A DNA stretch of 64,000 nucleotides from Azospirillaceae bacterium. Its GTDB lineage: Bacteria > Pseudomonadota > Alphaproteobacteria > Azospirillales > Azospirillaceae. The stretch covers positions 1,534,001 to 1,598,000 of the forward strand of contig JAPWJW010000003.1 in the NCBI GenBank assembly GCA_028283825.1, given 5' to 3'. Below, piece after piece: positions 34,748-44,523 of the stretch. Numbering within the stretch: the stretch's first letter is position 1; every line of letters begins with the position of its first letter. A program made the position numbers and the translations under genes. Below the pieces are notes generated by a model that saw nothing but the letters and a program-made list of their open reading frames with translations, made no database searches and was not told the origin of the DNA.

Positions 34748-36171
34748 GATCGTGTCCCAGGTCGTGGTGTAAGAAGCGCCCGGTCATTTTGGTCTCCGGC
34801 GCGTTTGGCCGGGACGATCATGCGGCGACAGTGGGCAGCATGATGGTTGGATCATCGCCGACGGCGGCGATGGTTTCCAGGGTCATGTAGCGACCGCGCT
34901 GAACTGCCCATTCATCGTTGATCTCCATGAGGACGGCACCCACCAGGCGGGTGATGGCGTCCTCGTTCGGGAAGATACCGACGACCTCGGTACGGCGCTT
35001 GATCTCGCCGTTGAGGCGTTCGATGGGGTTGGTGCTGTGCAGCTTTGCCCTGTGGGCGGCGGGGAAGGACATGAAGGCCAGGACGTCCTCCTCGGCCTCG
35101 TCCATCAGGGCGGCGAGCTTGCCGACCTTGGGTCGGAGTTGATCGGCGACCTGGCGCCACTGGGTCCGGGCGGCGGTGGCGTCATCCTGGGCAAAGGCGG
35201 TGCCGATGAAGGCAGCCACCACACGGCGGCCTTGCTTGCCGGCGTGGGCCAAGGCGTTGCGCATAAAGTGGACACGGCAACGCTGCCAGGTGGCACGGAA
35301 TACGCGGGCGACAGCGGCCTTGATGCCCTCGTGGGCATCGGAGACGACCAGCTTGACGCCACCCAGGCCGCGGCGTTTGAGCTTGCGCAGGAACTCTACC
35401 CAGAAGGTCTCGGCTTCCGAGGTGCCGATGTCCATGCCCAGGATCTCTCGCCGACCGTTGGTATTGACCGCCACGGCGATGGTGACGGCCACGGAGACGA
35501 TGCGGCCGTTCTGGCGGACCTTCACATAGGTGGCGTCGATCCACAGGTAGGGCCAGTCGCCTTCCAGCGGCCGTTCCAGGAAGGTCTTAACCCGGCCGTC
35601 GATCTCCTCGCACAGCCGGCTGACCTGGCTCTTGGAGATGCCGGTCATGCCCATGGCCTGGACCAGGTCGTCCACCGCGCGGGTGGAGACGCCCTGGATG
35701 TAGGCCTCCTGGATCACGGCGGTCAGCGCTTTCTCCGCCATGCGGCGGGGCTCCAGGAAGCCTGGGAAGTAGCTGCCCTTGCGCAGCTTGGGGATGTGCA
35801 GTTCCACCGTGCCGGCGCGGGTATGCCAATCGCGGTCACGGTAGCCATTGCGCTGAACCAGGCGGTCGGCCGACCGTTCGCCGTGGCCGGCACCGGTCAA
35901 CTCCTGAACCTCCAGTTCCATCAGTCGCTCGGCGGCAAAGCCGATCATCTGTCTCAGGACATCGGCGTCTGCGCCCTTTTCAAGCATCACGCGCAGCGCC
36001 ATCATCGGGTCGGTCATCGTGGTCACCCTCGGTTGGGGATGTGTTGTGGTGACCAAACTCTACCGAAGAACCGCGATGACCGCCCGCCGTGTCAGGCCTT
36101 CCAGCCGGCTATGCCGGCCTCCACGCCTGACACGGCGGAGGCGCTCCTACACCACGCAGTGGGACGTGACC
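34748..36171 (-). mobile_element. IS256-family insertion sequence (1424 bp)
   Basis: The ends are imperfect inverted repeats: GATCGTGTCCCAGG at the left and GGTCACGTCCCACT at the right (read inward), both followed by a shared CGTGGTGTA. The flanking 8-bp target duplication GGTGCCAG is at 34740-34747 and 36172-36179. One transposase gene fills it on the minus strand. Confidence 0.92.
34818..36014 (-). CDS. IS256-family (mutator) transposase
   Basis: 398 residues. DDE catalytic residues lie in [16 protein letters not shown] (first Asp), [15 protein letters not shown] (second Asp) and [20 protein letters not shown] (Glu). [15 protein letters not shown] gives the family's Cys-x2-His signature. 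The N-terminal part has the [20 protein letters not shown] segment typical of mutator transposases. Start: ATG 36014 ([14 protein letters not shown]); the longer frame to 36056 is possible. The gene is full length with all catalytic residues, so the element may be active. Confidence 0.94.
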   Translation of the reverse strand, partial: TDPMMALRVMLEKGADADVLRQMIGFAAERLMELEVQELTGAGHGERSADRLVQRNGYRDRDWHTRAGTVELHIPKLRKGSYFPGFLEPRRMAEKALTAVIQEAYIQGVSTRAVDDLVQAMGMTGISKSQVSRLCEEIDGRVKTFLERPLEGDWPYLWIDATYVKVRQNGRIVSVAVTIAVAVNTNGRREILGMDIGTSEAETFWVEFLRKLKRRGLGGVKLVVSDAHEGIKAAVARVFRATWQRCRVHFMRNALAHAGKQGRRVVAAFIGTAFAQDDATAARTQWRQVADQLRPKVGKLAALMDEAEEDVLAFMSFPAAHRAKLHSTNPIERLNGEIKRRTEVVGIFPNEDAITRLVGAVLMEINDEWAVQRGRYMTLETIAAVGDDPTIMLPTVAA

Positions 36172-36290
36172 GGTGCCAGAGTTATTGGCCCTCAACGGCG
36201 ACATTCACGCCGCCAAGCCCCTGCCTCTGAACTTCGTGGCGTCCCGCCAAGTTTCAGCCACCTGACCATAGTGGCTTCGTCGAACCGTGC

Positions 36291-36749
36291 TTAATCGATA
36301 TCGCGGCGTTCAGCTTCAGCCGCCTCTTTCAGCGCCCTTAGCTTGGTGGCATAGATTTCCTCTCGCCGCGCGACGAGCCGCAATCCATCGTTGAACACTG
36401 CGTTGGCATCCGGGTAACGGCCAGAGCGCACCAAGTCATCAATCAGGCGATCATGATGATGCGACAGGACGAGTTTGAGCGTCCTGTCAGCCTGTCCGGA
36501 TGCGCTCGCAACGCGGCGGAACCTGACTCGCCGTGATCCGGAAGTCAGAAAGGCATCGTATCCAGCTTTTCGCCAAGCCTCGCGCTGGACGTGACTGGAT
36601 TCGCCCCGCACATTCGCCCACCACTGCGGTCGGTCGGCACTTTCGGGCAAGGGTGCCCGTATTATATTCTCGATTTCCTGGAAGTTCAGATCGAACTCAT
36701 CCATTTGCTGCTTCATGAGATAGTCACGAAGCAAATCGTACTTTGCCAT
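36291..36749 (-). CDS. DUF7662 - ParD-like antitoxin fusion protein
   Basis: 152 residues. Residues 1-80 (KYDLLRDYLMKQQMDEFDL, LPESADRPQWWANVRGESSH, REAWRKAGYDAFL) match what I recall as the DUF7662 module, often seen alone or beside restriction and defence genes. Residues 95-152 (LSHHHDRLIDDLVRSGRYPD, then ANAVFNDGLRLVARREE) are a ParD-like ribbon-helix-helix antitoxin segment. ATG 36749 is the natural start (KYDLL); a longer frame starts at 36788. No ParE/RelE toxin follows on the same strand. Base composition is less GC-rich than the neighbours. It converges with the interrupted DUF1902 gene. Confidence 0.7.
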   Translation of the reverse strand: MAKYDLLRDYLMKQQMDEFDLNFQEIENIIRAPLPESADRPQWWANVRGESSHVQREAWRKAGYDAFLTSGSRRVRFRRVASASGQADRTLKLVLSHHHDRLIDDLVRSGRYPDANAVFNDGLRLVARREEIYATKLRALKEAAEAERRDID

Positions 36750-36826
36750 GCGCCATTCCCCATTTCGCCGGTCCCTCTCGGGAAACAAGAATTTATCACG
36801 CGCTATCTATAATTGAAAACTCACCT

Positions 36827-38584
36827 TCACTCCCGCCCCAACGGGAAGCGCAGGGTGAAGCGGGTGCCCGGGGCGGCGTCTTCGAAGTGGAAGGTGCCGC
36901 GCAACTGGCGGGCGAAGGCGTCGATCAGCAGCAGGCCCAGGCTCTGCCGGCCGGCGGCGGGGGCGGTGGGGTCGGGCATGCCGACGCCATCGTCGGTCAC
37001 GGTCAGCACGCCGTCATCGCCATCACGGCGCAAGGCCACCTTCAGCACGCCGCCCCGGCCGTCGGCATAGGCGTGCTTGAAGGCGTTGGACATCACCTCG
37101 TTCAGCACCAGGGTGACGGGGACGGAGGCGGTGAGGTCGGTTTCCACCGGTTCCGCGTCCAGGGTCACGGTCACGTGGCCGGCGACGGCGCGTTCCGCCC
37201 CCTCCCCCTGGTGGATGTTGTCGATCTCACGCGTCAGCGCATCGACGACGCGGTCCAGCTGCACCACGTCCACGTCCGCCGCCCGGTGCAGTTGTTCGTG
37301 CAGCAGCCCCATGGCCTGGATGCGGCGCAAGGCGTCGCCCAGCAGGGGACGCAGGGTGGGGTGCATGCCGCTTTGCAGCTGCAACAGGCTGGAAACGACC
37401 TGGAGATTGTTCTTCACCCGGTGGTGGGTGTCGCGCAGCAGCACCTCCCGGTCCGCCAGCGCCCGGTCCAGGTGGCGGGTGCGGTCGGCCACGCGGGCCT
37501 CCAGCACCGTGTTGGCCTGGCGCAGGATGCGGTCGGCGCGCACCAGGTCGCGCGACCGGCGGATGGCGATCCACGCCACCAGCATCAGAGCCAGGGAGGC
37601 CGGCACCGCCACTGCCGCGTAGAGCAGGGCACGCGCCCGCCATTCGTGCGCCACGCTTTGGGTGGTGATGCCGTAGACGACGAACAGCGGCAGGTTGGGC
37701 ACCTTGCGCCGGGCGTACAGGCGTTCCACCCCATCAATGGGCGATGTCAGGATGAAGGTGCCGGCCTTGTCCACGGGCGCCTGGATCAGTTGCGGATAGA
37801 ACCCCTGCTGCAAGGCCCCATCCGGCGGCGCCGGTTCGCGCAGCAGCAGGGCGCCGTCGTCGCGCACCAGCATCATGGTCTTGGGCTCACCCGAGAACAG
37901 GGAGCGGTAGAAGGCGATGAAATAATCCGGCCGCAGCGACAGCTGGGCGACACCGTTGAACCGCCCATCCAGCGTTTCCATGCGCTGGCTGACGGGCAGG
38001 AAGGGCACGCCGGACAGGCGGCCGCGCAGCTGCTGGCCGATGAAGATGCCGTGGCCGGGTTCCAGCTGCGCCTTGAAGTATTCGCGGTCGTTCACGTCCA
38101 GCGCCGGTGCCGGCCATTGCACGGTGTTGACGCGGACGATGCCGGTGGGGTCCACCACCCACACGCCCTCCAGCTCCGGCGAGGCCTGCCAGATTTCGCG
38201 CAGGCGATCGTAGAAACGGCGGTCCTCGGCGATATCCTTCCAGCCGGCATCGTCCACCAGCCGTTCCACGTAACGCAGGCTGGTGGCATGGATGGTGAAG
38301 ATCTTGCCGGCGTGTTCCTCCAGCACGTGGGTGACGTCCACCACCTGGTCGCGGGCATCGTCCCACACCCGGCGGTGATGATCCCAGGCGGCCCAGATGA
38401 ACACCATCAGGGTGACCAGCAGGCTCATCAGCAGCAAGGCGGCCACCGGCCGGCCGGCGGATGGAATCAGGGGAACGGCGGTGCTCAAGCCGTCGTGGTG
38501 CGGGCCATCGTGAGGCCTGCCGGAACCATGGTTCCGGGGCGCATCGCCAGCAGTCGCGGCTTGGTCTGGCGCTGTGGCGGTCAT
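36827..38584 (-). CDS. Membrane sensor histidine kinase (HisKA_2 type) with Cache-like domain
   Basis: 585 residues. After a Pro/Asp-rich N-terminus there is a transmembrane helix (about 48-70), a large periplasmic dCache-like sensor (about 75-310; VVDPTGIVRVNTVQWPAPA, FYRSLFSGEPKTMMLVRDD), a second transmembrane helix (about 330-352), then a HisKA_2 domain (LLRDTHHRVKNNLQVVSSLL, phosphoacceptor His in HHRVKNN) and a HATPase_c domain (VLNEVMSNAFKHAYADGRGG; TDDGVGMPDP). HisKA_2 kinases often feed the general stress response or phospho-relay regulators in alphaproteobacteria. No response regulator is adjacent. ATG 38584 is the first plausible start for this layout. Confidence 0.88.
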   Translation of the reverse strand: MTATAPDQAATAGDAPRNHGSGRPHDGPHHDGLSTAVPLIPSAGRPVAALLLMSLLVTLMVFIWAAWDHHRRVWDDARDQVVDVTHVLEEHAGKIFTIHATSLRYVERLVDDAGWKDIAEDRRFYDRLREIWQASPELEGVWVVDPTGIVRVNTVQWPAPALDVNDREYFKAQLEPGHGIFIGQQLRGRLSGVPFLPVSQRMETLDGRFNGVAQLSLRPDYFIAFYRSLFSGEPKTMMLVRDDGALLLREPAPPDGALQQGFYPQLIQAPVDKAGTFILTSPIDGVERLYARRKVPNLPLFVVYGITTQSVAHEWRARALLYAAVAVPASLALMLVAWIAIRRSRDLVRADRILRQANTVLEARVADRTRHLDRALADREVLLRDTHHRVKNNLQVVSSLLQLQSGMHPTLRPLLGDALRRIQAMGLLHEQLHRAADVDVVQLDRVVDALTREIDNIHQGEGAERAVAGHVTVTLDAEPVETDLTASVPVTLVLNEVMSNAFKHAYADGRGGVLKVALRRDGDDGVLTVTDDGVGMPDPTAPAAGRQSLGLLLIDAFARQLRGTFHFEDAAPGTRFTLRFPLGRE

Positions 38585-38687
38585 GACAAGCGGTCGGTCC
38601 CTATTGGCCCGGTCAACCACCCCCCTGCGGTTCCCGGGCTGCCCCATCGGTCATCGCCGCCCAACCAACCGGACCTTCATGAAACCC

Positions 38688-38729
38688 GTCTGCGGGCACG
38701 GGGGGCGGATGCCGACCGTGCCCGCAGAC
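38688..38729 (-). terminator. Probable terminator after purH
   Basis: A perfect 13-bp stem (GTCTGCGGGCACG 38688-38700, CGTGCCCGCAGAC 38717-38729) lies 10 bases beyond the purH stop on the minus strand. The tail is only GGGTTTC, so termination may be partial. Confidence 0.6.
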
Positions 38730-38739
38730 GTGAGGCCCG

Positions 38740-40329
38740 TCAGTGACGGAAATGACGCATGCCCGTAAATACCATGGCCAGGCCGCGTTCGTCCGCAGCG
38801 TCGATCACTTCCTGGTCGCGCATGGAACCGCCGGGCTGGATCACCGCCGTCACGCCCGCTTCCGCCGCCGCGATCAGGCCGTCGGCGAAGGGGAAGAAGG
38901 CGTCGGAGGCGACGACGCTGCCCTTGGTGCCCGGTTCGGACAGGCCCGCGGCCTCCGCCGCCTCACGGCTTTTGATGGCGGCGATGCGGCTGCTGTCGAC
39001 TCGGCTCATCTGCCCAGCGCCGATGCCCACCGTGGCCAGGTCCTTGGCATAGACGATGGCGTTGGACTTCACATGCTTGCCCACGCGGAAGGCGAACAGC
39101 AGGTCGGCCAGTTCCTTCGGCGTGGGGCCGCGCTTGGTCACCACCTTCAGCGCCGAGGGCAACACCCGGCCGTCGTCCCGGCTCTGCGCCAGGAAACCGC
39201 CGGCCACGGTCTTGATCAGGGTGCCGGCCTGGGCCGGGTTGGGCAGGTCGCCGGTCAGCAGCACGCGCAGGTTCTTCTTGGACGCCAGGACGGCGCGGGC
39301 CGCCTCATCCGCGTCCGGGGCGATCACCACCTCGGCGAACAGCTTGGCGATGGCTTCGGCCGTCACGGCGTCCAGGGTGCGGTTGGTGGCGATGATGCCA
39401 CCGAAGGCCGAGACGGGGTCGCAGGCCAGCGCGCGGGCGTAGGCCGTGGGCAGGTCGTCGCCCTCGGCCACGCCGCAGGGGTTGGCGTGCTTGATGATGG
39501 CGATGGCCGGACGTTCGAACTCGGCCACCAGCTCAAACGCCGCGTCGGTGTCGTTCAGGTTGTTGTACGACAGCTCCTTGCCCTGCAGCTGGGTGGCGGT
39601 GGCGATGCCGGGGCGGCGCTCACCCGTCACATAGAAGGCCGCGGTCTGGTGCGGGTTCTCACCATAACGCAGGGTCTGGCGCAGGGTGCCGGACACGGTG
39701 ACGCTCTCCGGCCAGGTCTGGCCCAGGCGGTTGGCGAACCAGGCGCCGATGGCGGCGTCGTAGGCGCCGGTGCGGGCGTAGGCCTTGGCGGCCAGGCGGC
39801 GGCGCAGGTCCAGGCTGGTCTGCCCGTCATGGGCGGCCAGTTCGGACAGCAGCGGGGCATAGTCGGACGGGTCGGTCACCACGGCGACGAAGTCGTGGTT
39901 CTTGGCGGCACCACGGATCAGGCTGGGGCCGCCGATGTCGATGTTCTCGATGCAGGTCTCGAAATCGGCACCCTTCGCCACCGTCGCCTCGAACGGGTAG
40001 AGGTTCACCACCACCAGGTCGATGCCGGGGATGTCGTGGCTGTTCATGGCGGCCACGTGGCCCTCGTCATCACGGCGGGCCAGGATGCCGCCGTGGATGC
40101 GGGGGTGCAGGGTCTTCACCCGGCCGTCCATCATCTCCGGAAAGCCGGTGTGGTCGCTGACCTCCGTCACCGGCACGCCGGCCTCAGCCAAACGTTGGGC
40201 GGAACCGCCGGTGGACAGGATGTGCACGCCGCGCGCGGCCAGGGCCTGGCCCAGCTCGATCAATCCGGTCTTGTCGGAGACGGAGATGAGGGCGCGGCGC
40301 AGGGGAACGAGATCGGGGCTGCTGGTCAT
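38740..40329 (-). CDS. purH: Bifunctional AICAR formyltransferase / IMP cyclohydrolase
   Basis: 529 residues. The N-terminal MGS-like cyclohydrolase domain has [20 protein letters not shown] and [20 protein letters not shown]. The formyltransferase domain has [37 protein letters not shown] and [14 protein letters not shown] (catalytic Lys-His). It carries out the last two steps of IMP synthesis. ATG 40329 starts the cyclohydrolase domain with normal spacing; the longer frame to 40440 encodes Pro/Arg-rich shadow. A terminator-like hairpin (40352-40383) separates it from the heparinase-like gene, so it is not simply the last gene of an operon. Confidence 0.97.
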   Translation of the reverse strand: MTSSPDLVPLRRALISVSDKTGLIELGQALAARGVHILSTGGSAQRLAEAGVPVTEVSDHTGFPEMMDGRVKTLHPRIHGGILARRDDEGHVAAMNSHDIPGIDLVVVNLYPFEATVAKGADFETCIENIDIGGPSLIRGAAKNHDFVAVVTDPSDYAPLLSELAAHDGQTSLDLRRRLAAKAYARTGAYDAAIGAWFANRLGQTWPESVTVSGTLRQTLRYGENPHQTAAFYVTGERRPGIATATQLQGKELSYNNLNDTDAAFELVAEFERPAIAIIKHANPCGVAEGDDLPTAYARALACDPVSAFGGIIATNRTLDAVTAEAIAKLFAEVVIAPDADEAARAVLASKKNLRVLLTGDLPNPAQAGTLIKTVAGGFLAQSRDDGRVLPSALKVVTKRGPTPKELADLLFAFRVGKHVKSNAIVYAKDLATVGIGAGQMSRVDSSRIAAIKSREAAEAAGLSEPGTKGSVVASDAFFPFADGLIAAAEAGVTAVIQPGGSMRDQEVIDAADERGLAMVFTGMRHFRH

Positions 40330-40351
40330 GATGGCAATCCGGCTTGGATGG

Positions 40352-40383
40352 GAAAAGACAAAGCCCGGCTGCGGGGCCGGGCT
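40352..40383 (-). terminator. Terminator or attenuator between heparinase-like gene and purH
   Basis: On the minus strand the stem AGCCCGG/CCGGGCT (40362-40368 with 40377-40383) is followed by TTGTCTTTT. It would stop rsmB-rpe-heparinase readthrough before purH or act as a purH leader attenuator. No PurR box or purine riboswitch core is seen. Confidence 0.6.
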
Positions 40384-40408
40384 CAGGATGGCATTCGGTC
40401 GCAATGGC

Positions 40409-42058
40409 TCAGGGGTCGGCGCCCTCGGCCTTCTTCTCACGGCGCAGGGCCCACTTCAGGGTGGCGCCACCGGTCCCGGTCTCACCGCGCACGGTGACCT
40501 GCAGGGTGCCGCGCGGCTCGGGCCCGTCGCCCAAATAGACGCTTTCCTCCAGCCCCACGGTGCCGCCCGACAGGCGCAGGCGCCAGCCGGCACCCGAGGG
40601 CAGGCGCAACAACACGCCGTCGCCGCCCTGGGACAGGCTGGCGTGCACGGCGGGATGCAGGTGGAAACGCAGGGTGTAGGTCTGGCCGGCGGATCCCTCC
40701 AGCCTATCCTCGCCGCGCAGATCCTCGCCGTTCTCGGCCAGGTACAGGCGGCGGTGGTGGATGATGCCGAAACCGTCGCGATAACCGTCGTGCGCGGCCT
40801 CCACCAGCACGGCACCGCCGGTCTCGCTGCGCTTGGCCTCCACCGGGTGCGGGCGGCGGCCCAGGCCGCCATCCTCCCGCACGGAGGCGGAATTGGTGTC
40901 GGCCACCACCAGGGTGGAATGGGCGGCGGTGGACGCCAGCGCGCCGCGCCAGGCGCCGGCTTCCGACGGGTGGCTGCCGCAGTTCACGATCAGGCGTTCG
41001 CGCCCCACGCTCATCTCGAACGACAGCGTGCCGGCATGGGCGCGGCCGTCCAGGCCCGCCGGCGGCGGGGCGCCGGCGTCGAACAGGATGCAGGTGCGGC
41101 CCGCCGCCAGGCGTTCGAACCCGACATGCGGGGCGCTGCGCAAGGGGCGGCCGCGGGCGTCGGCCTGGCTCAGCACCGTGTCGATCAGGATGGGGTCTTC
41201 CACCCAGCCGCCGTTGAACAGCGCCAGGCCGCCGTCACCATGGCGGAAGAAGCGCAGGGTGGGCGTCAGGCGGTCGATGGTGTGCTGCAAGGCGTCGGGC
41301 ATGTCCGCCCGGGCGGTGCGCAACACGCCGCGGATGTCGATCAGGTGACGCAGCGCCTGCATCTGCAAGGACGGGCTGCGCTGCACATGGCCGCCGTCGG
41401 CCATGACCTGGCGGGCCAGCTCGCGTTCCAGCAGCCACAGGGCGCGCTGGGCGGTGCGGCCGCGCCCCGCCAGGCAGAAGCCGCCATAGATCAGCCCCTT
41501 GATACCCAGCAGCAAATCAACGCCGCGCAGGCGTCCCGGCACCAGGCGGGCCAGGTGGCGGATCTGGCGGGCCAGGCTGTCGAACACCCGGGCGCGCAGG
41601 CCGTCGTCGGCGCTGGCCAGGAAGAAGTCGTGGGCGCCGATCCAGGCGACGATGCGCTGGGCCGTCACCTCCGGCGCCCAGGCCACGGCATGCCAGGAAG
41701 AGAAACCGTCCAGCCAGCTGGTCACCAGCACGCGCGCCTGGCGCCGGGCGGCGTCACCGCCGGCGGCCTTCAGGTGGCGCAACCAGTCGAAGCCGTGCAG
41801 CGCCGTCAGCCAGGCGGAGCCGGCCGTCAGGTCCAGCCAGGGCGGCAACTCACCCTGCCGTTCCTCACCGGCGAAACGGTAGGTCCCGGCCAGCAAGGCC
41901 TGGCCCTGGCGGGAATCCCCCGGCCACGGGTCGGCCGGCACCACGCCCAGCGATTGGGGCGCGCGGCCGCCCAGCCAGACGCCATAGAGCGGTGTCCGGT
42001 AGACCAGCGCGCCGGGGCCGGCGCGGAAGCGTCTCATGCCGGTGATGCCACGGGCCAT
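40409..42058 (-). CDS. Heparinase II/III-family protein
   Basis: 549 residues. The N-terminal half is an alpha/alpha toroid-like helical region ([40 protein letters not shown]). The C-terminal half is the heparinase II/III beta-sandwich ([40 protein letters not shown] with the conserved AHSTL motif). In alphaproteobacteria this protein is regularly encoded between rpe and purH. Its substrate is unknown; polysaccharide lyase activity is expected from the fold, but no signal peptide is seen. It lies 16 bases downstream of rpe on the same strand. Confidence 0.85.
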   Translation of the reverse strand: MARGITGMRRFRAGPGALVYRTPLYGVWLGGRAPQSLGVVPADPWPGDSRQGQALLAGTYRFAGEERQGELPPWLDLTAGSAWLTALHGFDWLRHLKAAGGDAARRQARVLVTSWLDGFSSWHAVAWAPEVTAQRIVAWIGAHDFFLASADDGLRARVFDSLARQIRHLARLVPGRLRGVDLLLGIKGLIYGGFCLAGRGRTAQRALWLLERELARQVMADGGHVQRSPSLQMQALRHLIDIRGVLRTARADMPDALQHTIDRLTPTLRFFRHGDGGLALFNGGWVEDPILIDTVLSQADARGRPLRSAPHVGFERLAAGRTCILFDAGAPPPAGLDGRAHAGTLSFEMSVGRERLIVNCGSHPSEAGAWRGALASTAAHSTLVVADTNSASVREDGGLGRRPHPVEAKRSETGGAVLVEAAHDGYRDGFGIIHHRRLYLAENGEDLRGEDRLEGSAGQTYTLRFHLHPAVHASLSQGGDGVLLRLPSGAGWRLRLSGGTVGLEESVYLGDGPEPRGTLQVTVRGETGTGGATLKWALRREKKAEGADP

Positions 42059-42073
42059 GCGCCGTCGAACCCC

Positions 42074-42754
42074 TTAGACCAGCGGGCCGCGCAGGCGGCG
42101 GATATTGTCGGCGTAAGCGGCGGGACCGCCCTGGAAGGTGGCGGTGCCGGCCACCAGCACGTCGGCACCGGCGGCGATGGCCACGGGCGCCAGTTCGGCA
42201 TTGATGCCGCCGTCGACCTCAAGATCGATGACACGGGTCGTGCCCGCCGTCACGGCGTCGATGCGCTGGCGGATGGCCCGGATCTTGTCCTTCTGGCTGT
42301 TGATGAAGGACTGGCCGCCGAAGCCGGGGTTGACCGACATGACCAGGATCATGTCGACGTCGTCCATGATGTAGTCCAGCACCGACACCGGCGTGGCCGG
42401 GTTCAGGGCGACACCGGCCTTTTTGCCCAGGCTGCGGATCAGTTGCAGCGTGCGGTGGGTATGGGCACCCGCCTCGGGGTGCACGGTGATGATGTCGGCG
42501 CCGGCCTTGGCGAAGGCGGCGATGAAGTTGTCCACCGGCGAGATCATCAGGTGCACGTCGAACACCTTGGCCGAATGCGGGCGCAGGGCCTGCACCACCA
42601 TGGGGCCGATGGTCAGGTTGGGCACGAAATGCCCGTCCATGACGTCGATATGGATGTAGTCCGCACCGGCGGCGTCCACCGCCCGCACCTCCGCGCCCAG
42701 ATTGGCGAAGTCGGCCGACAGGATGGAGGGGGCGATGCGTACCGGCTGCTGCAT
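42074..42754 (-). CDS. rpe: Ribulose-phosphate 3-epimerase
   Basis: 226 residues, a TIM barrel. Metal and substrate residues appear in [31 protein letters not shown] and [20 protein letters not shown]; the second catalytic Asp is in [20 protein letters not shown]. It interconverts ribulose-5-phosphate and xylulose-5-phosphate (pentose phosphate pathway, and Calvin cycle where present). It sits between rsmB and the heparinase-like gene on the same strand, a common alphaproteobacterial run. Complete and intact. Confidence 0.96.
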   Translation of the reverse strand: MQQPVRIAPSILSADFANLGAEVRAVDAAGADYIHIDVMDGHFVPNLTIGPMVVQALRPHSAKVFDVHLMISPVDNFIAAFAKAGADIITVHPEAGAHTHRTLQLIRSLGKKAGVALNPATPVSVLDYIMDDVDMILVMSVNPGFGGQSFINSQKDKIRAIRQRIDAVTAGTTRVIDLEVDGGINAELAPVAIAAGADVLVAGTATFQGGPAAYADNIRRLRGPLV

Positions 42755-42836
42755 GATGAAAAGGTTCCTATCAACTCAAGACTGCTTTGCCAAGCCGGCC
42801 ACCCGGCACCCATCCATCAGGATCAATTGGCCGGGA

Positions 42837-44162
42837 TCAATTGGTGCGCCGCAGGCGGGTCACGAAAAATCCGTCGAGGCCGCCCAGCTTGGCCCAGTGG
42901 CCCGGCGTGGCGCGCACATCGCCGGCGTCGGTCACCAGTTCCCCCAGCGCCGCCATGCCGGCGTCGTCGGCCGCACCCTGGTAGGCCAAATCCACCGGGA
43001 TGACCGGTTCCACCATCACGTCGGTGCGGCGCGACAGCAGCTTGGACAACTGCTCCTCCCCCTCCTCCGGCTGGAGGGAGCAGGTGCAGTAGACCACCAG
43101 GCCGCCGGGCTTCACCATGTCGATGGCGCGGTCCAGCAGGCGGCGTTGCAGGCTGGCCAGGCGGCCGACATCTTCCGCCGTCTTCAGGCGCGCCACGTCG
43201 GGGTGGCGGCGGATGGTGCCGGTGGCGCTGCACGGCGCGTCCAGCAGGAGGGCGTCGGCCAATTCCTCCGGCTGCCACCGGGCGGCGTCGGCCACGGCGG
43301 TGGTCACCGACAGGCCCAGCCGTTCCATATTGCGCGACAGCCGGTCCAGCCGGGGGGCGGAGCGATCGACGGCGGTGACCTTGGCGCCGGCGGCGGCCAG
43401 TTGCGCGGTCTTGCCGCCGGGGGCGGCGCACAGGTCAATCACGTTCAGCCCGGCGACATCACCCAGCAGGCGGGCGGGCAGCGCGGCGGCGGCGTCCTGC
43501 ACCCACCAGGCGCCCTCGGCAAAGCCTGGCAGGTCGATGACGTTGCCGCCGGCGGCACGGCGCAGGGTGCCGGTGGGCAGCACCGTCGCCTCCAGCTTTT
43601 CCGCCCAGCCGTGCGGGTCTTCCTTCACGGTGATGTCCAGCGGCGCCTCATTCAGGTGGGCGTCGACGATGGCGCGGGTGTGGCCGGTGCCGTAATGCTG
43701 GCGCCAGCTGAGCCACAGCCAGTCGGGCGTGTTCAGGCGGCCGGCGTCCTGCGCCACCAGCAATTCGGCACCCTCACGCGACAGCCGGCGCAGCACGGCG
43801 TTGATCAGGCCCTTCATGCCGGCGAAGCCCTTGGCCACCGCCAGTTCCACGCCCGTGTCCACGGCGGCGTGGGCGGGGGTGCCCAGGAACAGCAGCTGGG
43901 CGGCGGACACGCGCAGGATGTCCAGCACGCCGCCCTTGGGCAGGTCGGGCCGGGCCAGCAGCGACAGCACCACTTCGTCGATCTGGCCCAGGCGGCGGAT
44001 GACGGTGGCGGTCAGCAGGCGGGTGAAGGCGCGATCACGCGGCTCCAGCCCGGCCAAACCCGGGTGCTGGTCCAATGCGTCATCCAGCGGCACGCGGCGG
44101 CGCAGCACGCTTTCCAGAAGGTCGAGGGCAACCCGGCGGGCGGCCAAAGTTTCGGTGTTCAT
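42837..44162 (-). CDS. rsmB: 16S rRNA (cytosine-967 C5) methyltransferase-like protein
   Basis: 441 residues. The N-terminal NusB-like helical domain (residues 1-140; LLESVLRRRVPLDDALDQHP) is followed by a Rossmann methyltransferase domain with motif I NVIDLCAAPGGKTAQLAAAG, motif IV LLLDAPCSATGTIRRHPDV (Cys that releases the product) and motif VI GGLVVYCTCSLQPEEGEEQ (catalytic Cys). It methylates C967 of 16S rRNA. Its start at 44162 is 138 bases from the divergent DUF1674 gene, so they share one regulatory gap. Confidence 0.93.
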   Translation of the reverse strand: MNTETLAARRVALDLLESVLRRRVPLDDALDQHPGLAGLEPRDRAFTRLLTATVIRRLGQIDEVVLSLLARPDLPKGGVLDILRVSAAQLLFLGTPAHAAVDTGVELAVAKGFAGMKGLINAVLRRLSREGAELLVAQDAGRLNTPDWLWLSWRQHYGTGHTRAIVDAHLNEAPLDITVKEDPHGWAEKLEATVLPTGTLRRAAGGNVIDLPGFAEGAWWVQDAAAALPARLLGDVAGLNVIDLCAAPGGKTAQLAAAGAKVTAVDRSAPRLDRLSRNMERLGLSVTTAVADAARWQPEELADALLLDAPCSATGTIRRHPDVARLKTAEDVGRLASLQRRLLDRAIDMVKPGGLVVYCTCSLQPEEGEEQLSKLLSRRTDVMVEPVIPVDLAYQGAADDAGMAALGELVTDAGDVRATPGHWAKLGGLDGFFVTRLRRTN

Positions 44163-44299
44163 GGGGGCGGGGTGTAACCCGGAAAACGCCCGCTGTCACC
44201 GGCACCTTTCGGGCACCCGTACCCCGTTTCCGGCATGGATTTGGGTGGGAACGGCAAAAGCCCTTGGCGGTCGGCGGCGGCAGGGCCAATTATAGGGGC

Positions 44300-44509
44300 A
44301 TGAGCAAGCTGCCCCCCCTGCCCCAGCCCAAGGCCCCCGTGTTCAAGGCGCATGTCGCCCCCACCACGCCCGCACCTGAGACGAAGCCCGAGCCCGCCAA
44401 GGCCGAAGCCCAGGCGGAAAAGCCCGTGCAGGAGATCGGCGGCCCCACCGGCCCCGAACCCACGCGCTACGGCGACTGGGAACGCAAGGGCCGCTGTAGC
44501 GATTTTTAA
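44300..44509 (+). CDS. DUF1674 / SDHAF4-like succinate dehydrogenase assembly protein
   Basis: 69 residues. The Pro/Ala/Lys-rich N-terminus is not conserved in the family. The C-terminus GPEPTRYGDWERKGRCSDF is the diagnostic DUF1674 motif shared with mitochondrial SDHAF4, which binds flavinylated SdhA and protects it during succinate dehydrogenase assembly. The role in this bacterium is by homology. ATG 44300 has AGGGG at suitable spacing; longer upstream frames are shadow of the rsmB region. It is divergent from rsmB and converges with regA through a palindromic region. Confidence 0.88.
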   Translation: MSKLPPLPQPKAPVFKAHVAPTTPAPETKPEPAKAEAQAEKPVQEIGGPTGPEPTRYGDWERKGRCSDF

Positions 44510-44523
44510 GATTTTTGTTTTTG

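Larger units (their letters stand above)
34603..36265 (+). pseudogene. DUF1902-like small protein gene interrupted by IS256 element
   Basis: The 5' part (34603-34747) encodes ADHVYTVQVAWDEESRTYYV, then ETDIPGLHSEADTFEALIER. After removing the IS and one target duplication, the frame continues at 36173 (VPELLALNGDIHAAKPLPL) to a TGA at 36263-36265. The rebuilt protein is about 76 residues and matches the DUF1902 pattern, a HicB-like single-domain fold. GGAGG lies six bases before ATG 34603. The interruption is by transposition alone, with no other damage, so the insertion looks recent. Whether the ancestral gene worked with the neighbouring DUF7662-ParD gene is unknown. Confidence 0.85.

Noticed and set aside
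36291-36749. A complete ParDE toxin-antitoxin pair
   Set aside because: Only the antitoxin-like part is present; no ParE/RelE-like frame lies next to it on either strand.
38743-40497. 584-codon plus-strand frame opposite purH
   Set aside because: Shadow of purH; no domain or ribosome binding site.
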